The notes below the pieces were generated by a model. The model was not told where the DNA came from and did no database searches. It saw nothing but the letters and a program-made list of their open reading frames with translations. A program made the position numbers and the translations under genes. Below are positions 25,979 through 34,330 of a DNA stretch of 64,000 nt, one piece after another. The DNA comes from a bacterium (GTDB lineage Bacteria; Krumholzibacteriota; Krumholzibacteriia; LZORAL124-64-63). Location of the stretch: positions 3,472,001 through 3,536,000 of the forward strand of contig JADJQR010000001.1 of assembly GCA_016712675.1 (NCBI GenBank), in the 5' to 3' direction. The number at the start of each line of letters is the position of its first letter. Positions within the stretch are counted from its first letter, which is position 1.

Positions 25979-27133
25979 GTGGTTGCCAAGCAGAAGAAGA
26001 TCGTGATCGTCTGCCCTTCTTCCGATATGAAGGGTGGTCCTGGACTGTTCCTCAGAAACTGGACTGACTTCTGCCGGCAGGAGTTGCCCGAGTATCGACT
26101 GCTTCATCACAACACGGCCCGACGTCCCAAGAAATCGTCCGTGGCCCGCGACGGCATCCTCAGTGCCGGCATCAGGAACATGTTCTCGTCCGCGTTCTGC
26201 ATGCTGGGGCAGATGTGGTCGTTCGCGAAATCGATGGCGAGCGAAAGGCCCGACGGCGTCCACATCAAGATCGGCACTGCGTGGGTGTTCTGGGAGGGAG
26301 CGGCCTATCTTCTGCTCTCAAGAGTGTTCTGTCGAGACGTCATCCTGCACGAATATAGCCATTTCGATCTGTACTACAACGAGTCTCAGCGATGGACACG
26401 TCCGCTCATCCGCGCCGTGTTCAAGCTCGCCCCCTGCGTCGTTGTCCTCGCCTGGAGCCATCTGGAGATCGTCGAGTCTTTCGTCGACAAGCGCCGCTGC
26501 TTCAGGATCCCCAGCCATATCGACCTCCACGAGGTCGAGCACGCGGCACGCGCCCGCCGCATCGACCGGCAGGGCGGCGCCTTCAGGATGCTGCTGATCG
26601 CCGGGATGTACCCTTACCGCAAGGGAATCAAGGAGATCATCGGGGCCCTGAAACATGCCAAAGATGCCGGCGTTACGAATCTCCACGTCGATGTCGTCGG
26701 TGGCTTCCACGCGGATCCGGTCCGCGAGTTGATCCGCGCCAATGGGGTCGAAGACATGATCACGCTGCTCGGCTTCGTCGACGACGAGAAGAAATTCTCC
26801 TTCTTCGCCGCCGCCGATGCCTACCTGCTGCCGTCATACTACGAGGGTTTCCCGCACACGATTCTCGAAGCGATGGCCTTCGGCCTGCCGGTCATTGCCT
26901 CAGACATCGGCGGCGTTCGCGACGCGATCGTGGATGGCGTCAACGGCTTCATCGTGCCTCGCTACGACGACCATACGTTGAGCCTGAAGATGCGGGAACT
27001 TGCTGCCGACACCGATCTGTGCCGGGCGATGAGCGCCCGGAACCGCGCGGAGGTCCGCCAGTACGACAGTTCGGTCGTTCACACGAACCTGGCCGAGGTC
27101 TACGCCAGCGCTTTCCACAAGACCCGACGTTGA
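25979..27133 (+). CDS. GT4-family glycosyltransferase
   Basis: A 384-residue GT-B enzyme of the surface-polysaccharide block. The N-terminus KKIVIVCPSSDMKGGPGLFLRNW split over the first 30 residues holds the acceptor-side glycine loop. The C-terminal donor domain has LIAGMYPYRKGIKEII, then SYYEGFPHTILEAMAFGLPVI with the E-x7-E pair, and SDIGGVRDAIVDGVNGFIV. GTG 25979 is placed nine bases after CGGAG; the open frame upstream (to 25721) has no such site and low complexity. The next gene begins after a 366-base gap with its own promoter. Sugar specificity is not predictable. Confidence 0.85.
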   Translation: MVAKQKKIVIVCPSSDMKGGPGLFLRNWTDFCRQELPEYRLLHHNTARRPKKSSVARDGILSAGIRNMFSSAFCMLGQMWSFAKSMASERPDGVHIKIGTAWVFWEGAAYLLLSRVFCRDVILHEYSHFDLYYNESQRWTRPLIRAVFKLAPCVVVLAWSHLEIVESFVDKRRCFRIPSHIDLHEVEHAARARRIDRQGGAFRMLLIAGMYPYRKGIKEIIGALKHAKDAGVTNLHVDVVGGFHADPVRELIRANGVEDMITLLGFVDDEKKFSFFAAADAYLLPSYYEGFPHTILEAMAFGLPVIASDIGGVRDAIVDGVNGFIVPRYDDHTLSLKMRELAADTDLCRAMSARNRAEVRQYDSSVVHTNLAEVYASAFHKTRR

Positions 27134-27245
27134 CGCCACTTGGTCCGGCGGCGCTTTGTGGACCTTCGCGTGGGACCATAGGTAGCCATCAGGAGCGATA
27201 GGGGATGTAGCCGCTTCAAAGCGTCCCTACCTCGTAACTCAAGAC

Positions 27246-27273
27246 TTGACAGCGCCTTCCGATATGGTAAAAT
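27246..27273 (+). promoter_or_regulatory. Strong sigma70-type promoter for the glycan operon
   Basis: TTGACA (27246-27251), 16-base spacer, TAAAAT (27268-27273). Transcription would start near 27280 and leave an untranslated leader of about 220 bases before the glycosyltransferase start at 27500. It lies in the 366-base gap 27134-27499, which holds no gene I can support. Confidence 0.65.
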
Positions 27274-27499
27274 ACTGGGCCTGCTGTGCAAGATCGCTAA
27301 CTCGGCGCTACGTCGCGTGCGGCGGGGCGTGATAGGGCCGCGTGCCCTGGCAATTGACGGGAACTGACCGCGGGCTGCGGAACTGACCCGTTCCGGTCGA
27401 CGTCGGTCGTCGCCGTTTAGACGGACATCACGCGACTAGCGCCATCATCATTGGCGCATTTTGCTTAGCACCTGGTGTTCTTCGACGGGGAGCAACTGC

Positions 27500-28648
27500 A
27501 TGCGCATCGCCATGCTCGGCAATTTCCCACTGGATCCCGAACGTGTTCCGGGCGGAGTCGAGGCTGTTATCCGCAATCTTGCCGTGGCCATGGCTCCGCT
27601 CAATGGCATCGAACTGCATCTCGTGGTGTGTTCCAACGAAGTGCCCCGCTTGACGACCAAGGACTACGCCGGGTTTGCGATCCACTACCTCCCGGCCCAG
27701 AGGCGGCTGGGGACCCTATCGGAGCACATCGTGGATCGCCGCAACATCGTCAGGCTTCTTCGGCGCCTGAAGCCGGACATCGTCCACGCCCATGGCTCGG
27801 AGGGATACGTAGCGGCAGCGCAGGATGCCCGCTACCCGTACGTCGTCACGGTGCACGGCATCCGGTCCCGTGAAGCGAAACTGCTTGGAGGCCTACTCGG
27901 ATGGGCTCGCCGCCGGGCCACCGTCAACCTCGAGCGCAAGGTACTTGCCCGCACCCAGCATGTCTTCGTCATCGCTGACTACGTGGGCAAGACTATCGCT
28001 CCGTTCACCTCGGCCCAGCAGTACCCCATCGCCAATCCCGTGGCCGACAGGTACTTCCATCTGCCAACTCGGGACCAAGACCACACCATCCTGTCCGTGG
28101 CGGCGATCCAGCCGCGGAAGGGCCACCTCCATCTAGTGGAGGCAATGGCCGCGGTGCGCAAGCGGATCCCGGCGGCTCGCCTTAAGCTGATCGGCAAAGT
28201 TCACACGCCGGAGTATGCCCGCCAGGTCACCGACCGCATTCGTGAGCTTGGTTTGATCGATTGTGTGGAAATGGTCGGCTTTGTCACGGATGCTGAGTTG
28301 CAGTCGGCGTTCACCGACTGTTCCGTATTCACGCTCTGCTCCTTTGAGGAGAGTTCGCCGGTGTCGATCGCGGAAGCGATGGCACTGGGTAAGCCTGTTG
28401 TCGCCACAGCCGTCGGCGGCATCCCCGACCTCGTGATACCCGGCCAGACCGGCCATCTCGTGGAATTCGGGGACGTCGAAGCGATCGCCGCCGCGCTCGG
28501 CTCCGTCCTGGAGGACGCGGGCGCCCGCGCCCGCATGGGTGCCGCTGCCCGAGAACGCGCTGAACGCGACTTCAAGCCCTCGGCGGCTGCCGAGAAGACC
28601 GTGGCCGTGTATCGTAAGATCCTGAATACGACCGGAGGCATCGCATGA
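27500..28648 (+). CDS. GT4-family glycosyltransferase
   Basis: A 382-residue GT-B glycosyltransferase, first gene of an operon of at least three. The N-terminus MRIAMLGNFPLDPERVPGG is typical of capsule and exopolysaccharide enzymes. LKPDIVHAHGSEGYVAA and VVTVHGIRSREAKLLGG follow, then in the donor domain SVAAIQPRKGHLHLVEA, CSFEESSPVSIAEAMALGKPVV (E-x7-E) and VGGIPDLVIPGQTGHLVE. ATG 27500 has GGGGAG seven bases upstream. Its stop overlaps the start of the next gene in an ATGA, so translation is coupled. A strong promoter lies at 27246-27273. Confidence 0.88.
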   Translation: MRIAMLGNFPLDPERVPGGVEAVIRNLAVAMAPLNGIELHLVVCSNEVPRLTTKDYAGFAIHYLPAQRRLGTLSEHIVDRRNIVRLLRRLKPDIVHAHGSEGYVAAAQDARYPYVVTVHGIRSREAKLLGGLLGWARRRATVNLERKVLARTQHVFVIADYVGKTIAPFTSAQQYPIANPVADRYFHLPTRDQDHTILSVAAIQPRKGHLHLVEAMAAVRKRIPAARLKLIGKVHTPEYARQVTDRIRELGLIDCVEMVGFVTDAELQSAFTDCSVFTLCSFEESSPVSIAEAMALGKPVVATAVGGIPDLVIPGQTGHLVEFGDVEAIAAALGSVLEDAGARARMGAAARERAERDFKPSAAAEKTVAVYRKILNTTGGIA

Positions 28649-29574
28649 GTCTCGCCCAATCGCGCGTCCTCGTCACCGGCGGCGCCGGATTCATCCCAAG
28701 CCACGTCGTAGACCTACTTGTCGCCCAAGGCGCCAAGGTCGTCGTCCTCGACGACATGTCCGCCGGCAAGACCGAGAATCTGGTCGGCGTCAAGGACGAT
28801 ATTGAGTTCGTCGTCGGCAGCGTTGCCGACGCCGAGCTGGTGGATCGCCTTGTCAAGGGATGCCATCTGGTGTTCAATTTCGCGGCGAACGCCGACGTTC
28901 CCCGCTCCGTGAAGTTCCCGGAAGTCGACTTTGCAACCAACGCGGTCGGCGCGTTCAACGTCTACACATCCTGCCGTCGTCACGGAGTCGCGCGCATCAT
29001 GCAAGCGTCGACCGCGGCTGTGTACGGCGAACCAGAATATACGCCGATGGATGAGCGCCATCGTCTCCGCCCTATTTCCCCGTACGGATCGTCGAAATTG
29101 GCCGCGGAAGCCATGGGACTGGCGTGGCACCACACCTACGCATTGCCGTTCACCGCAATCCGCATCTTCAACACCTACGGTCCTCGGCAGCCTCGCTACG
29201 TCATCTACGATCTGTTCAGGAAGATCCAGGCCAACAGCCAGCGCCTCGAGGTTCTCGGGACCGGTGAGCAGATTCGCGACTACTGCTACGTCGCCGATAC
29301 CGCCGCCGCATTCGTCAACCTCGCGCTAAATCCAACTGCCGTCGGAGACGTCTACAATATTGCCGGCGGCAGTCCGGTTTCGATCAAACAGCTAGTAGCC
29401 ATGATCCTCGACACGCTCGGCCTGACCGACACGGAAGTGTACTACACCGGCCAGAGCTGGCCAGGCGACATCAATCGTCTCGTTGCCGGCCTGGACAAGA
29501 TCAGGGGCACTGGATTCGCACCCACGGTCGACCTTACCGAGGGCCTCAAGCGCTTCGCTGCCTGGATCGAGTAG
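28645..29574 (+). CDS. NAD-dependent sugar-nucleotide epimerase/dehydratase
   Basis: A 309-residue extended short-chain dehydrogenase acting on a nucleotide sugar. The NAD site is VTGGAGFIPSHVVD (GxxGxxP variant of GxxGxxG), with Asp in VLDDMSAGKTENL for the ribose. The catalytic set is Ser/Thr in QASTAAVYG and the YxxxK of SPYGSSKLA. RIFNTYGPRQ and GEQIRDYCYVADTAAAF complete the family pattern. It resembles UDP-glucose 4-epimerase and GDP-mannose or UDP-GlcNAc 4-epimerases; the exact substrate cannot be told. The final Gly of the GxxGxxG motif is replaced by Pro, which is unusual. It overlaps the upstream glycosyltransferase by four bases. Confidence 0.87.
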   Translation: MSLAQSRVLVTGGAGFIPSHVVDLLVAQGAKVVVLDDMSAGKTENLVGVKDDIEFVVGSVADAELVDRLVKGCHLVFNFAANADVPRSVKFPEVDFATNAVGAFNVYTSCRRHGVARIMQASTAAVYGEPEYTPMDERHRLRPISPYGSSKLAAEAMGLAWHHTYALPFTAIRIFNTYGPRQPRYVIYDLFRKIQANSQRLEVLGTGEQIRDYCYVADTAAAFVNLALNPTAVGDVYNIAGGSPVSIKQLVAMILDTLGLTDTEVYYTGQSWPGDINRLVAGLDKIRGTGFAPTVDLTEGLKRFAAWIE

Positions 29575-29679
29575 TTTCGTGCGTCGACGCCCGTGGCCGA
29601 GCAGACGGCTCCGGAACCCGACGACATTGCCAGTACGATAGTCACAGCCGTTCACCGTGCATGTGCCGAAAGGAACCAG

Positions 29680-30573
29680 ATGCCATCGCTAGCTGCGAGT
29701 CTGCACTTCGTCCTCGATCTATCTGTCCGCGGTGCGGTGCGCGCACGTCAATCGCTCACCGGCAGCACCGCCAGTCTCGAAGGCCTTGGTGCCTCGCTAC
29801 CGGGCGGGCAGATACACATGAGAGCGGAGATCGTCACCGACGGCGACGGCTTCGAATACCTGCGGTCCGGCGACACCAAGCACTCGCTCTGGCGCACGGT
29901 CGAATGGAAGCTCCTGAAGAGCCACATGGCCGGCATGCCGCACCCCTACCTGGATCTCGGTTGCGGGGACGGCCAATTCGGCAGCCTCATCTGCGACACG
30001 ATCGAGCACGGGATCGACGGCGACTCCGATGCCGTCGGCGCCTGCGATCGGCGCGTGTACCAATCCGTCTTCGCTGCCGACCTGCGCCAGACGCTACCGA
30101 TCCCGGACGGTTCCGTCACCACCGCTTTCTCGAACTCGACTCTGGAGCATGTGGCACCTCTCGCTCCGGCGATCACCAGCGTCTGCCGGGCCCTGCGGCC
30201 TGGTGGCCGCCTGGTCGCTACGGTGCCCACAGACGGCCTCACCCAGGCGATGACATCCGCATACGGGGCGGGATATGCCTCCCGCATGAACACGGTGTTC
30301 GGCCACCACAACCTCTGGTCCTGGGACCGCTGGGAGAAGCTCCTGCGCGCCGAAGGCTTCCAATCCGTGTCCTTTCGCGGCTATCTCAGCCGACCTGCGA
30401 TCCGCTGGTACAGCCAACGCAGCCTCGCGCCCTGGCCGCAATTGGCCCGCCGGAAGCGCGAATGGCTGTGGGACCATGACCTGCCGCAGCTTCGAAGGCA
30501 CATCGACGAATCGCTGCGCGTCTCAGACGAGAGTGAAACGACCTGTGTCTTGATCGATGCGGTCAAGGGATAG
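29680..30573 (+). CDS. Class I SAM-dependent methyltransferase
   Basis: About 297 residues. The SAM motif is YLDLGCGDGQFGSLI, followed by acidic GIDGDSDAVGACD and the motif II-III region SVTTAFSNSTLEHVAPLAPAITSVCRALRPGGRLVATVPTD read in sections. The C-terminal third is unusual, with a long helical tail rich in Trp and Arg. I chose ATG 29680 with AAAGGA five bases upstream; an in-frame GTG at 29593 lacks a good site. It sits between an epimerase and a glycosyltransferase, so a methyl decoration of the glycan or of its lipid carrier intermediate is the likely role. Confidence 0.82.
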   Translation: MPSLAASLHFVLDLSVRGAVRARQSLTGSTASLEGLGASLPGGQIHMRAEIVTDGDGFEYLRSGDTKHSLWRTVEWKLLKSHMAGMPHPYLDLGCGDGQFGSLICDTIEHGIDGDSDAVGACDRRVYQSVFAADLRQTLPIPDGSVTTAFSNSTLEHVAPLAPAITSVCRALRPGGRLVATVPTDGLTQAMTSAYGAGYASRMNTVFGHHNLWSWDRWEKLLRAEGFQSVSFRGYLSRPAIRWYSQRSLAPWPQLARRKREWLWDHDLPQLRRHIDESLRVSDESETTCVLIDAVKG

Positions 30574-30644
30574 CGCGGCCGTAGCGCAGAGGATTTCATC
30601 GGCCCGGCCGGTTCGCGGCATTTCTGAACCGAGGTTCCGATACA

Positions 30645-31781
30645 ATGAAGCTAGCCCTGGTTGGCCCGTACCCCATCGACACCTCCCGCATTCCCGGTGG
30701 TGTCGCCGCCGTGACCTACTACCTGACGCAGGGGCTGGCGAAGTTCCCCGAGCTGGATGTCCATGTCATCGCCGCTACCAAGCAGGTGCAACGCGACGAA
30801 ACGGTGCGAACCGGCAACATCACGGTTTCCTATCTCAGCTATCCCAAGACGCGCGTGGTCCCCAACCAGCTCCGCGACATAGCCCGCGTTCGCCGCGTCT
30901 TGCGCGAAACGAAGCCCGATCTCGTACATTCGCAGACACCAAGCGGCGCTGACGCGGGCTTTCAGGCTGGGCTGCCGACCGTTCTCACGATCCACGGGAT
31001 CCCCGAGCAGGAGCGACGTTTCGCGCGGGGACTTAGCAACCGTCTCGGCGCTGCCCTGGCGCCGTGGCTCACTCGCCGAGCCCTCACGCACGCCGACGCC
31101 GGCATAGCGATTTCGCCGTACGTGGTCGACCACTACCACCACCTGAAGACCGTGCGCTGGCATCACATTGCGAACCCGATCCAGGATGACTTCTTCGTCG
31201 AAGCCGGCGCCGAGCACCCGGCGAAGATGCTGTACGCCGGCGTCATGTACGCGCGCAAGAATATTCCCGGCCTGATACGCGCCTTTCACCTGATCCACGC
31301 AGCCAACGCCAATGCTGAGCTCTTCATCTGCGGCAAAGTCATGGAACCACAGATCTTCGACTGGGCACGCGACTACGTAGCCGCACATGGTCTCAGCAGC
31401 ACGGTGCACCTGCTCGGGTTCGTCAGCCAAGGTGAATTGGCTCGTCACTTCTCAGAAGCCGCGGTCATTTGCCTGTTCTCCGAAGAGGAAACCGCACCAA
31501 TGATCATCGCTCAGGCGATGTGCGCCGCCAAACCGGTCATCTCAACGGCCGCCGGTGGAGTGCCACACATGGTGGCCGATGGCCGCACCGGATTCGTCGT
31601 TCCGATCGGCGACGAGAGGGCGTTTGCTGATCGCGCGCTGCAACTGCTTCGGGATGACGCCATGCGACGGCGCATGGGCGCCGAAGCACGGGAGGTCGCC
31701 GAATCCAGGTTCCGCACCGATGCCGTGGTTCGGCAAACGATCGACGTCTACGAAGCCGTGCTTGCCGCGAGAAGGCGTTGA
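30645..31781 (+). CDS. GT4-family glycosyltransferase
   Basis: A 378-residue GT-B enzyme. MKLALVGPYPIDTSRIPGG at the start is nearly the same pattern as the glycosyltransferase at 27500, so the two are probably paralogs. PDLVHSQTPSGADAGF, VLTIHGIPEQERRF, YAGVMYARKNIPGLIRAF and SEEETAPMIIAQAMCAAKPVI with its E-x7-Q variant of the donor-site pair follow, then AAGGVPHMVADGRTGFVV. The second Glu of the donor pair appears as Gln here. It ends the rightward block and converges on the flippase gene with 28 bases between. Confidence 0.87.
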   Translation: MKLALVGPYPIDTSRIPGGVAAVTYYLTQGLAKFPELDVHVIAATKQVQRDETVRTGNITVSYLSYPKTRVVPNQLRDIARVRRVLRETKPDLVHSQTPSGADAGFQAGLPTVLTIHGIPEQERRFARGLSNRLGAALAPWLTRRALTHADAGIAISPYVVDHYHHLKTVRWHHIANPIQDDFFVEAGAEHPAKMLYAGVMYARKNIPGLIRAFHLIHAANANAELFICGKVMEPQIFDWARDYVAAHGLSSTVHLLGFVSQGELARHFSEAAVICLFSEEETAPMIIAQAMCAAKPVISTAAGGVPHMVADGRTGFVVPIGDERAFADRALQLLRDDAMRRRMGAEAREVAESRFRTDAVVRQTIDVYEAVLAARRR

Positions 31782-31809
31782 ACGTTGTCGTCTCCGCGTT
31801 TCCCGCGTC

Positions 31810-33171
31810 CTAGGCGTTGCCGGCGCGCAATTTGGCGCCGAATGCCTTCGCTTTCCGCCACAGTTCCTCGTAGAAGTCCCAGATTTCCCGAAAGCCCACG
31901 AAGTAAGGCATGGGTTCCGGTGCCAGTCGATTCATGACGATCATGCCCGCCATACGCGTGCCGATCATCAGAAGCACCTGGACACTGATAATCCCCACCA
32001 TTCCGGCGATGACCATGCCACCGTAGAGAGCAAAGGGCGCTACCGCCAAAGCCACCACGTTAATCCACAAGGTGATGTCGTTGCGATTGACTGCGCGAAG
32101 CACCAACGTGTAGTTGAACACCAGCGCAATCTTGGTCAGCGCGTTCATGCGGAAGATCGGTGCTGCGTCCCCGTACGCGCTCGTGCACATCGCCACGATA
32201 AGGGGCTCCGCGAACACCACGAACAGCAGAGTGACCGGCAACATCACGGCGTACGAGCTGGCCATCACGCGGCGCCACAGCGAGCGCATGCCAGCCCAGT
32301 CGCCACGCTGCTCCAGTGCTGCGAACTGGCCGAGCGCAACCACCGCCACCGACTGCGCGAACATCGGAACCACGGGAATCTCGGTGCAGCCGGCGGAATA
32401 GACGGCGAACCCTTCGGTCCCGTAGTAACGGCTGACCATGAATTCGTGAAGCCGCGCAAGCATCGTGATGAGCGTCCCGCCTGCGCCGAGCACGACGCTG
32501 TAACGTATCTGCTCACGGATACCGACGAAGTACCGATCGGATCGGAATCCGTGCAGTCGAAACTGGATGAAGACCAGCATTCCCGCCAATTGCAGGAAGC
32601 GGCCCAGCACGAGACTCACGAGGACCGTGTGCAGGTCCCGAGTTGCGTACGCTGCAACAACACTGAGACTGCTGACGAGAACCTGGCCACCGACCTCGAA
32701 CGCCGCTGCAGCCTTGACGCTCTGGCGCGCGGCCAGAAAGCAGTCACAGCCGATCGTAAGGATGAGCGTGACGACGTAAGCAGCAAGAACCCAGAATTCG
32801 TCACGGAGCACGGCCATCCTCAGGAATCCACTGAGCTGGTCTCGGCCCAGACCGACCACCGCGAAGATGATCACGAATGCGATCACGTTCATGATGATGC
32901 TGTTGATGAAGTACGACCCAGCGTTGCGCACGTCCCGTGGAACCAGGTAGAACAGCGCCTGATTCAAGCCGATCTGGAACAGCGCGCCGATGTAGCTCTC
33001 GAGCAGGAAGAACTGGCGATACGAACCGAAGTCGTAGACGGTGAGCAGGCGCACGAGGACGAGCGGCAGCAAAAGGCGCATCCCGTAGCTGAGCACCTTG
33101 GAGGTGAACAGGTACAGCGAACTAGTCAGCACCGGAGTACTCGCTTCGGCCTGGGTCCAGGATCGCGCCAT
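31810..33171 (-). CDS. Polysaccharide flippase, Wzx-like (MVF/MATE-type)
   Basis: A 453-residue integral membrane protein with about 12-14 hydrophobic segments, typical of O-antigen or teichoic flippases that move lipid-linked repeat units to the periplasm. The N-terminus SLYLFTSKVLSYGMRLLLPL and FGSYRQFFLLESYIGALF match the family. ATG 33171 is the best start; it lies inside the end of the upstream glycosyltransferase gene, a 50-base overlap, implying translational coupling. It is the last gene of a four-gene leftward run: polymerase, ATPase, glycosyltransferase, flippase. No symbol is given because the family is poorly conserved. Confidence 0.83.
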   Translation of the reverse strand: MARSWTQAEASTPVLTSSLYLFTSKVLSYGMRLLLPLVLVRLLTVYDFGSYRQFFLLESYIGALFQIGLNQALFYLVPRDVRNAGSYFINSIIMNVIAFVIIFAVVGLGRDQLSGFLRMAVLRDEFWVLAAYVVTLILTIGCDCFLAARQSVKAAAAFEVGGQVLVSSLSVVAAYATRDLHTVLVSLVLGRFLQLAGMLVFIQFRLHGFRSDRYFVGIREQIRYSVVLGAGGTLITMLARLHEFMVSRYYGTEGFAVYSAGCTEIPVVPMFAQSVAVVALGQFAALEQRGDWAGMRSLWRRVMASSYAVMLPVTLLFVVFAEPLIVAMCTSAYGDAAPIFRMNALTKIALVFNYTLVLRAVNRNDITLWINVVALAVAPFALYGGMVIAGMVGIISVQVLLMIGTRMAGMIVMNRLAPEPMPYFVGFREIWDFYEELWRKAKAFGAKLRAGNA

Positions 33172-34330
33172 AGATCGCTTCGAGCCTGTCGACCACCATG
33201 TCCAGATCGTATCTCTCCCGTACCGCGGCGCCGGCGGCCAGTCCCCACCTTCGGCGGAGCGTGTCGTCCCCGACAACCTCGAGGATGGCCCGCGACAGCG
33301 CTCCGGCATCGCCAACGGCCACCAGCCGCCCCCCGACGCCGTCAGCGACGAGATCTGCCAATACCGGCAAGTCCGATGCGATCACCGGGAGCTCATGCGC
33401 CATCGCCTCCAATGCAGCTAACGGCATCCCTTCGAACATCGAAGGCAGACAGAACACGTCGGCGGCCCGCAGCAAATCAGCCGTATCATCCACATGCCCG
33501 GCCAGCCGGATGTATCCATCGAGGCCAGCCTGTGACACCATTCGCGCGAGTTCCGCGCGCAGCTCGCCCTCGCCAGCGATGATGCAGCGCCATTTCTGGC
33601 TTCCGGCCACGCTCATGGCGAGCGCCTCGATCAACGTACGGAAATTCTTCTGGGCAGTCAGTCGCCCGACTCCGACGATCAGGATCTCGTCGCCTTCAAC
33701 GCCCCAACGCACTCGCGCTGCGGCCCGCTCGACTGGCGTCGCCCGAGGTGGCACCGGTACGCCGTTCGGAACCACGGAAATCCGCATTCTCGCCGCGCCG
33801 TCGACACGCAGCGCCGCAGCCATGGCGGTCCGCGCCTGCTCGCTGACGGCAATCAGCGCCGGACAGCGGACAATTAACTGCCGGTAGGCCGCCCTGCGAA
33901 GCGGTTTGCGAAATCCGCCCCCGCGGCCACCGTAGTCGAATTCGCGCTCGTTGTGGATGGTCGGCAACACCCGACAGACCTGCCTCCTTGCCAGCATCAG
34001 ACCCTGGAAATTGGCCATTGGCAAGTGGCACTGGAGGACGTCGATTCGGTTGGTCCTCACATATCTCTCCAGGCGGGCACGGAGCGAAAGGAAGTACACC
34101 AAGGCGTTCCACGGAGCGCCGCTTGCGCGCCGGCACTCCAGATCGCCGAGCTTAACGGTAGCGGGCAACCACCGACGCAGCGGACCATCTGCCCGGGCGA
34201 CGATGAGGTGTACCTCCCGCCCGCGTTCTGCCAGTCGGCTGGCAACGCGGACGGCGAGCATCTCCGCCCCTCCCGACGCCAGTGTCTCGACGAAGTGGGC
34301 GATCCGCAGCGTTTGCAGTCCCTGGCTCAC
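33122..34330 (-). CDS. GT4-family glycosyltransferase
   Basis: A 402-residue GT-B glycosyltransferase. LRIAHFVETLASGGAEMLA is the acceptor loop, VLQCHLPMANFQGLMLA and VLPTIHNEREFDYGG follow. The donor domain has VGVGRLTAQKNFRTLIEAL, PSMFEGMPLAALEAMAHELPVI (E-x7-E) and LVADGVGGRLV. The start GTG at 34330 overlaps the stop of the ATPase gene by four bases (GTGA), and its own end overlaps the flippase by 50 bases. It is thus embedded in a tightly coupled operon. Confidence 0.88.
   Translation of the reverse strand: MSQGLQTLRIAHFVETLASGGAEMLAVRVASRLAERGREVHLIVARADGPLRRWLPATVKLGDLECRRASGAPWNALVYFLSLRARLERYVRTNRIDVLQCHLPMANFQGLMLARRQVCRVLPTIHNEREFDYGGRGGGFRKPLRRAAYRQLIVRCPALIAVSEQARTAMAAALRVDGAARMRISVVPNGVPVPPRATPVERAAARVRWGVEGDEILIVGVGRLTAQKNFRTLIEALAMSVAGSQKWRCIIAGEGELRAELARMVSQAGLDGYIRLAGHVDDTADLLRAADVFCLPSMFEGMPLAALEAMAHELPVIASDLPVLADLVADGVGGRLVAVGDAGALSRAILEVVGDDTLRRRWGLAAGAAVRERYDLDMVVDRLEAIYGAILDPGRSEYSGAD

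Noticed and set aside
27354-27420. TTGACGGG and GGTCGAC elements in the glycan leader as further palindrome copies
   Set aside because: They do not form the GGTTGACCGGTCAACC arms and are ordinary GC-rich sequence.
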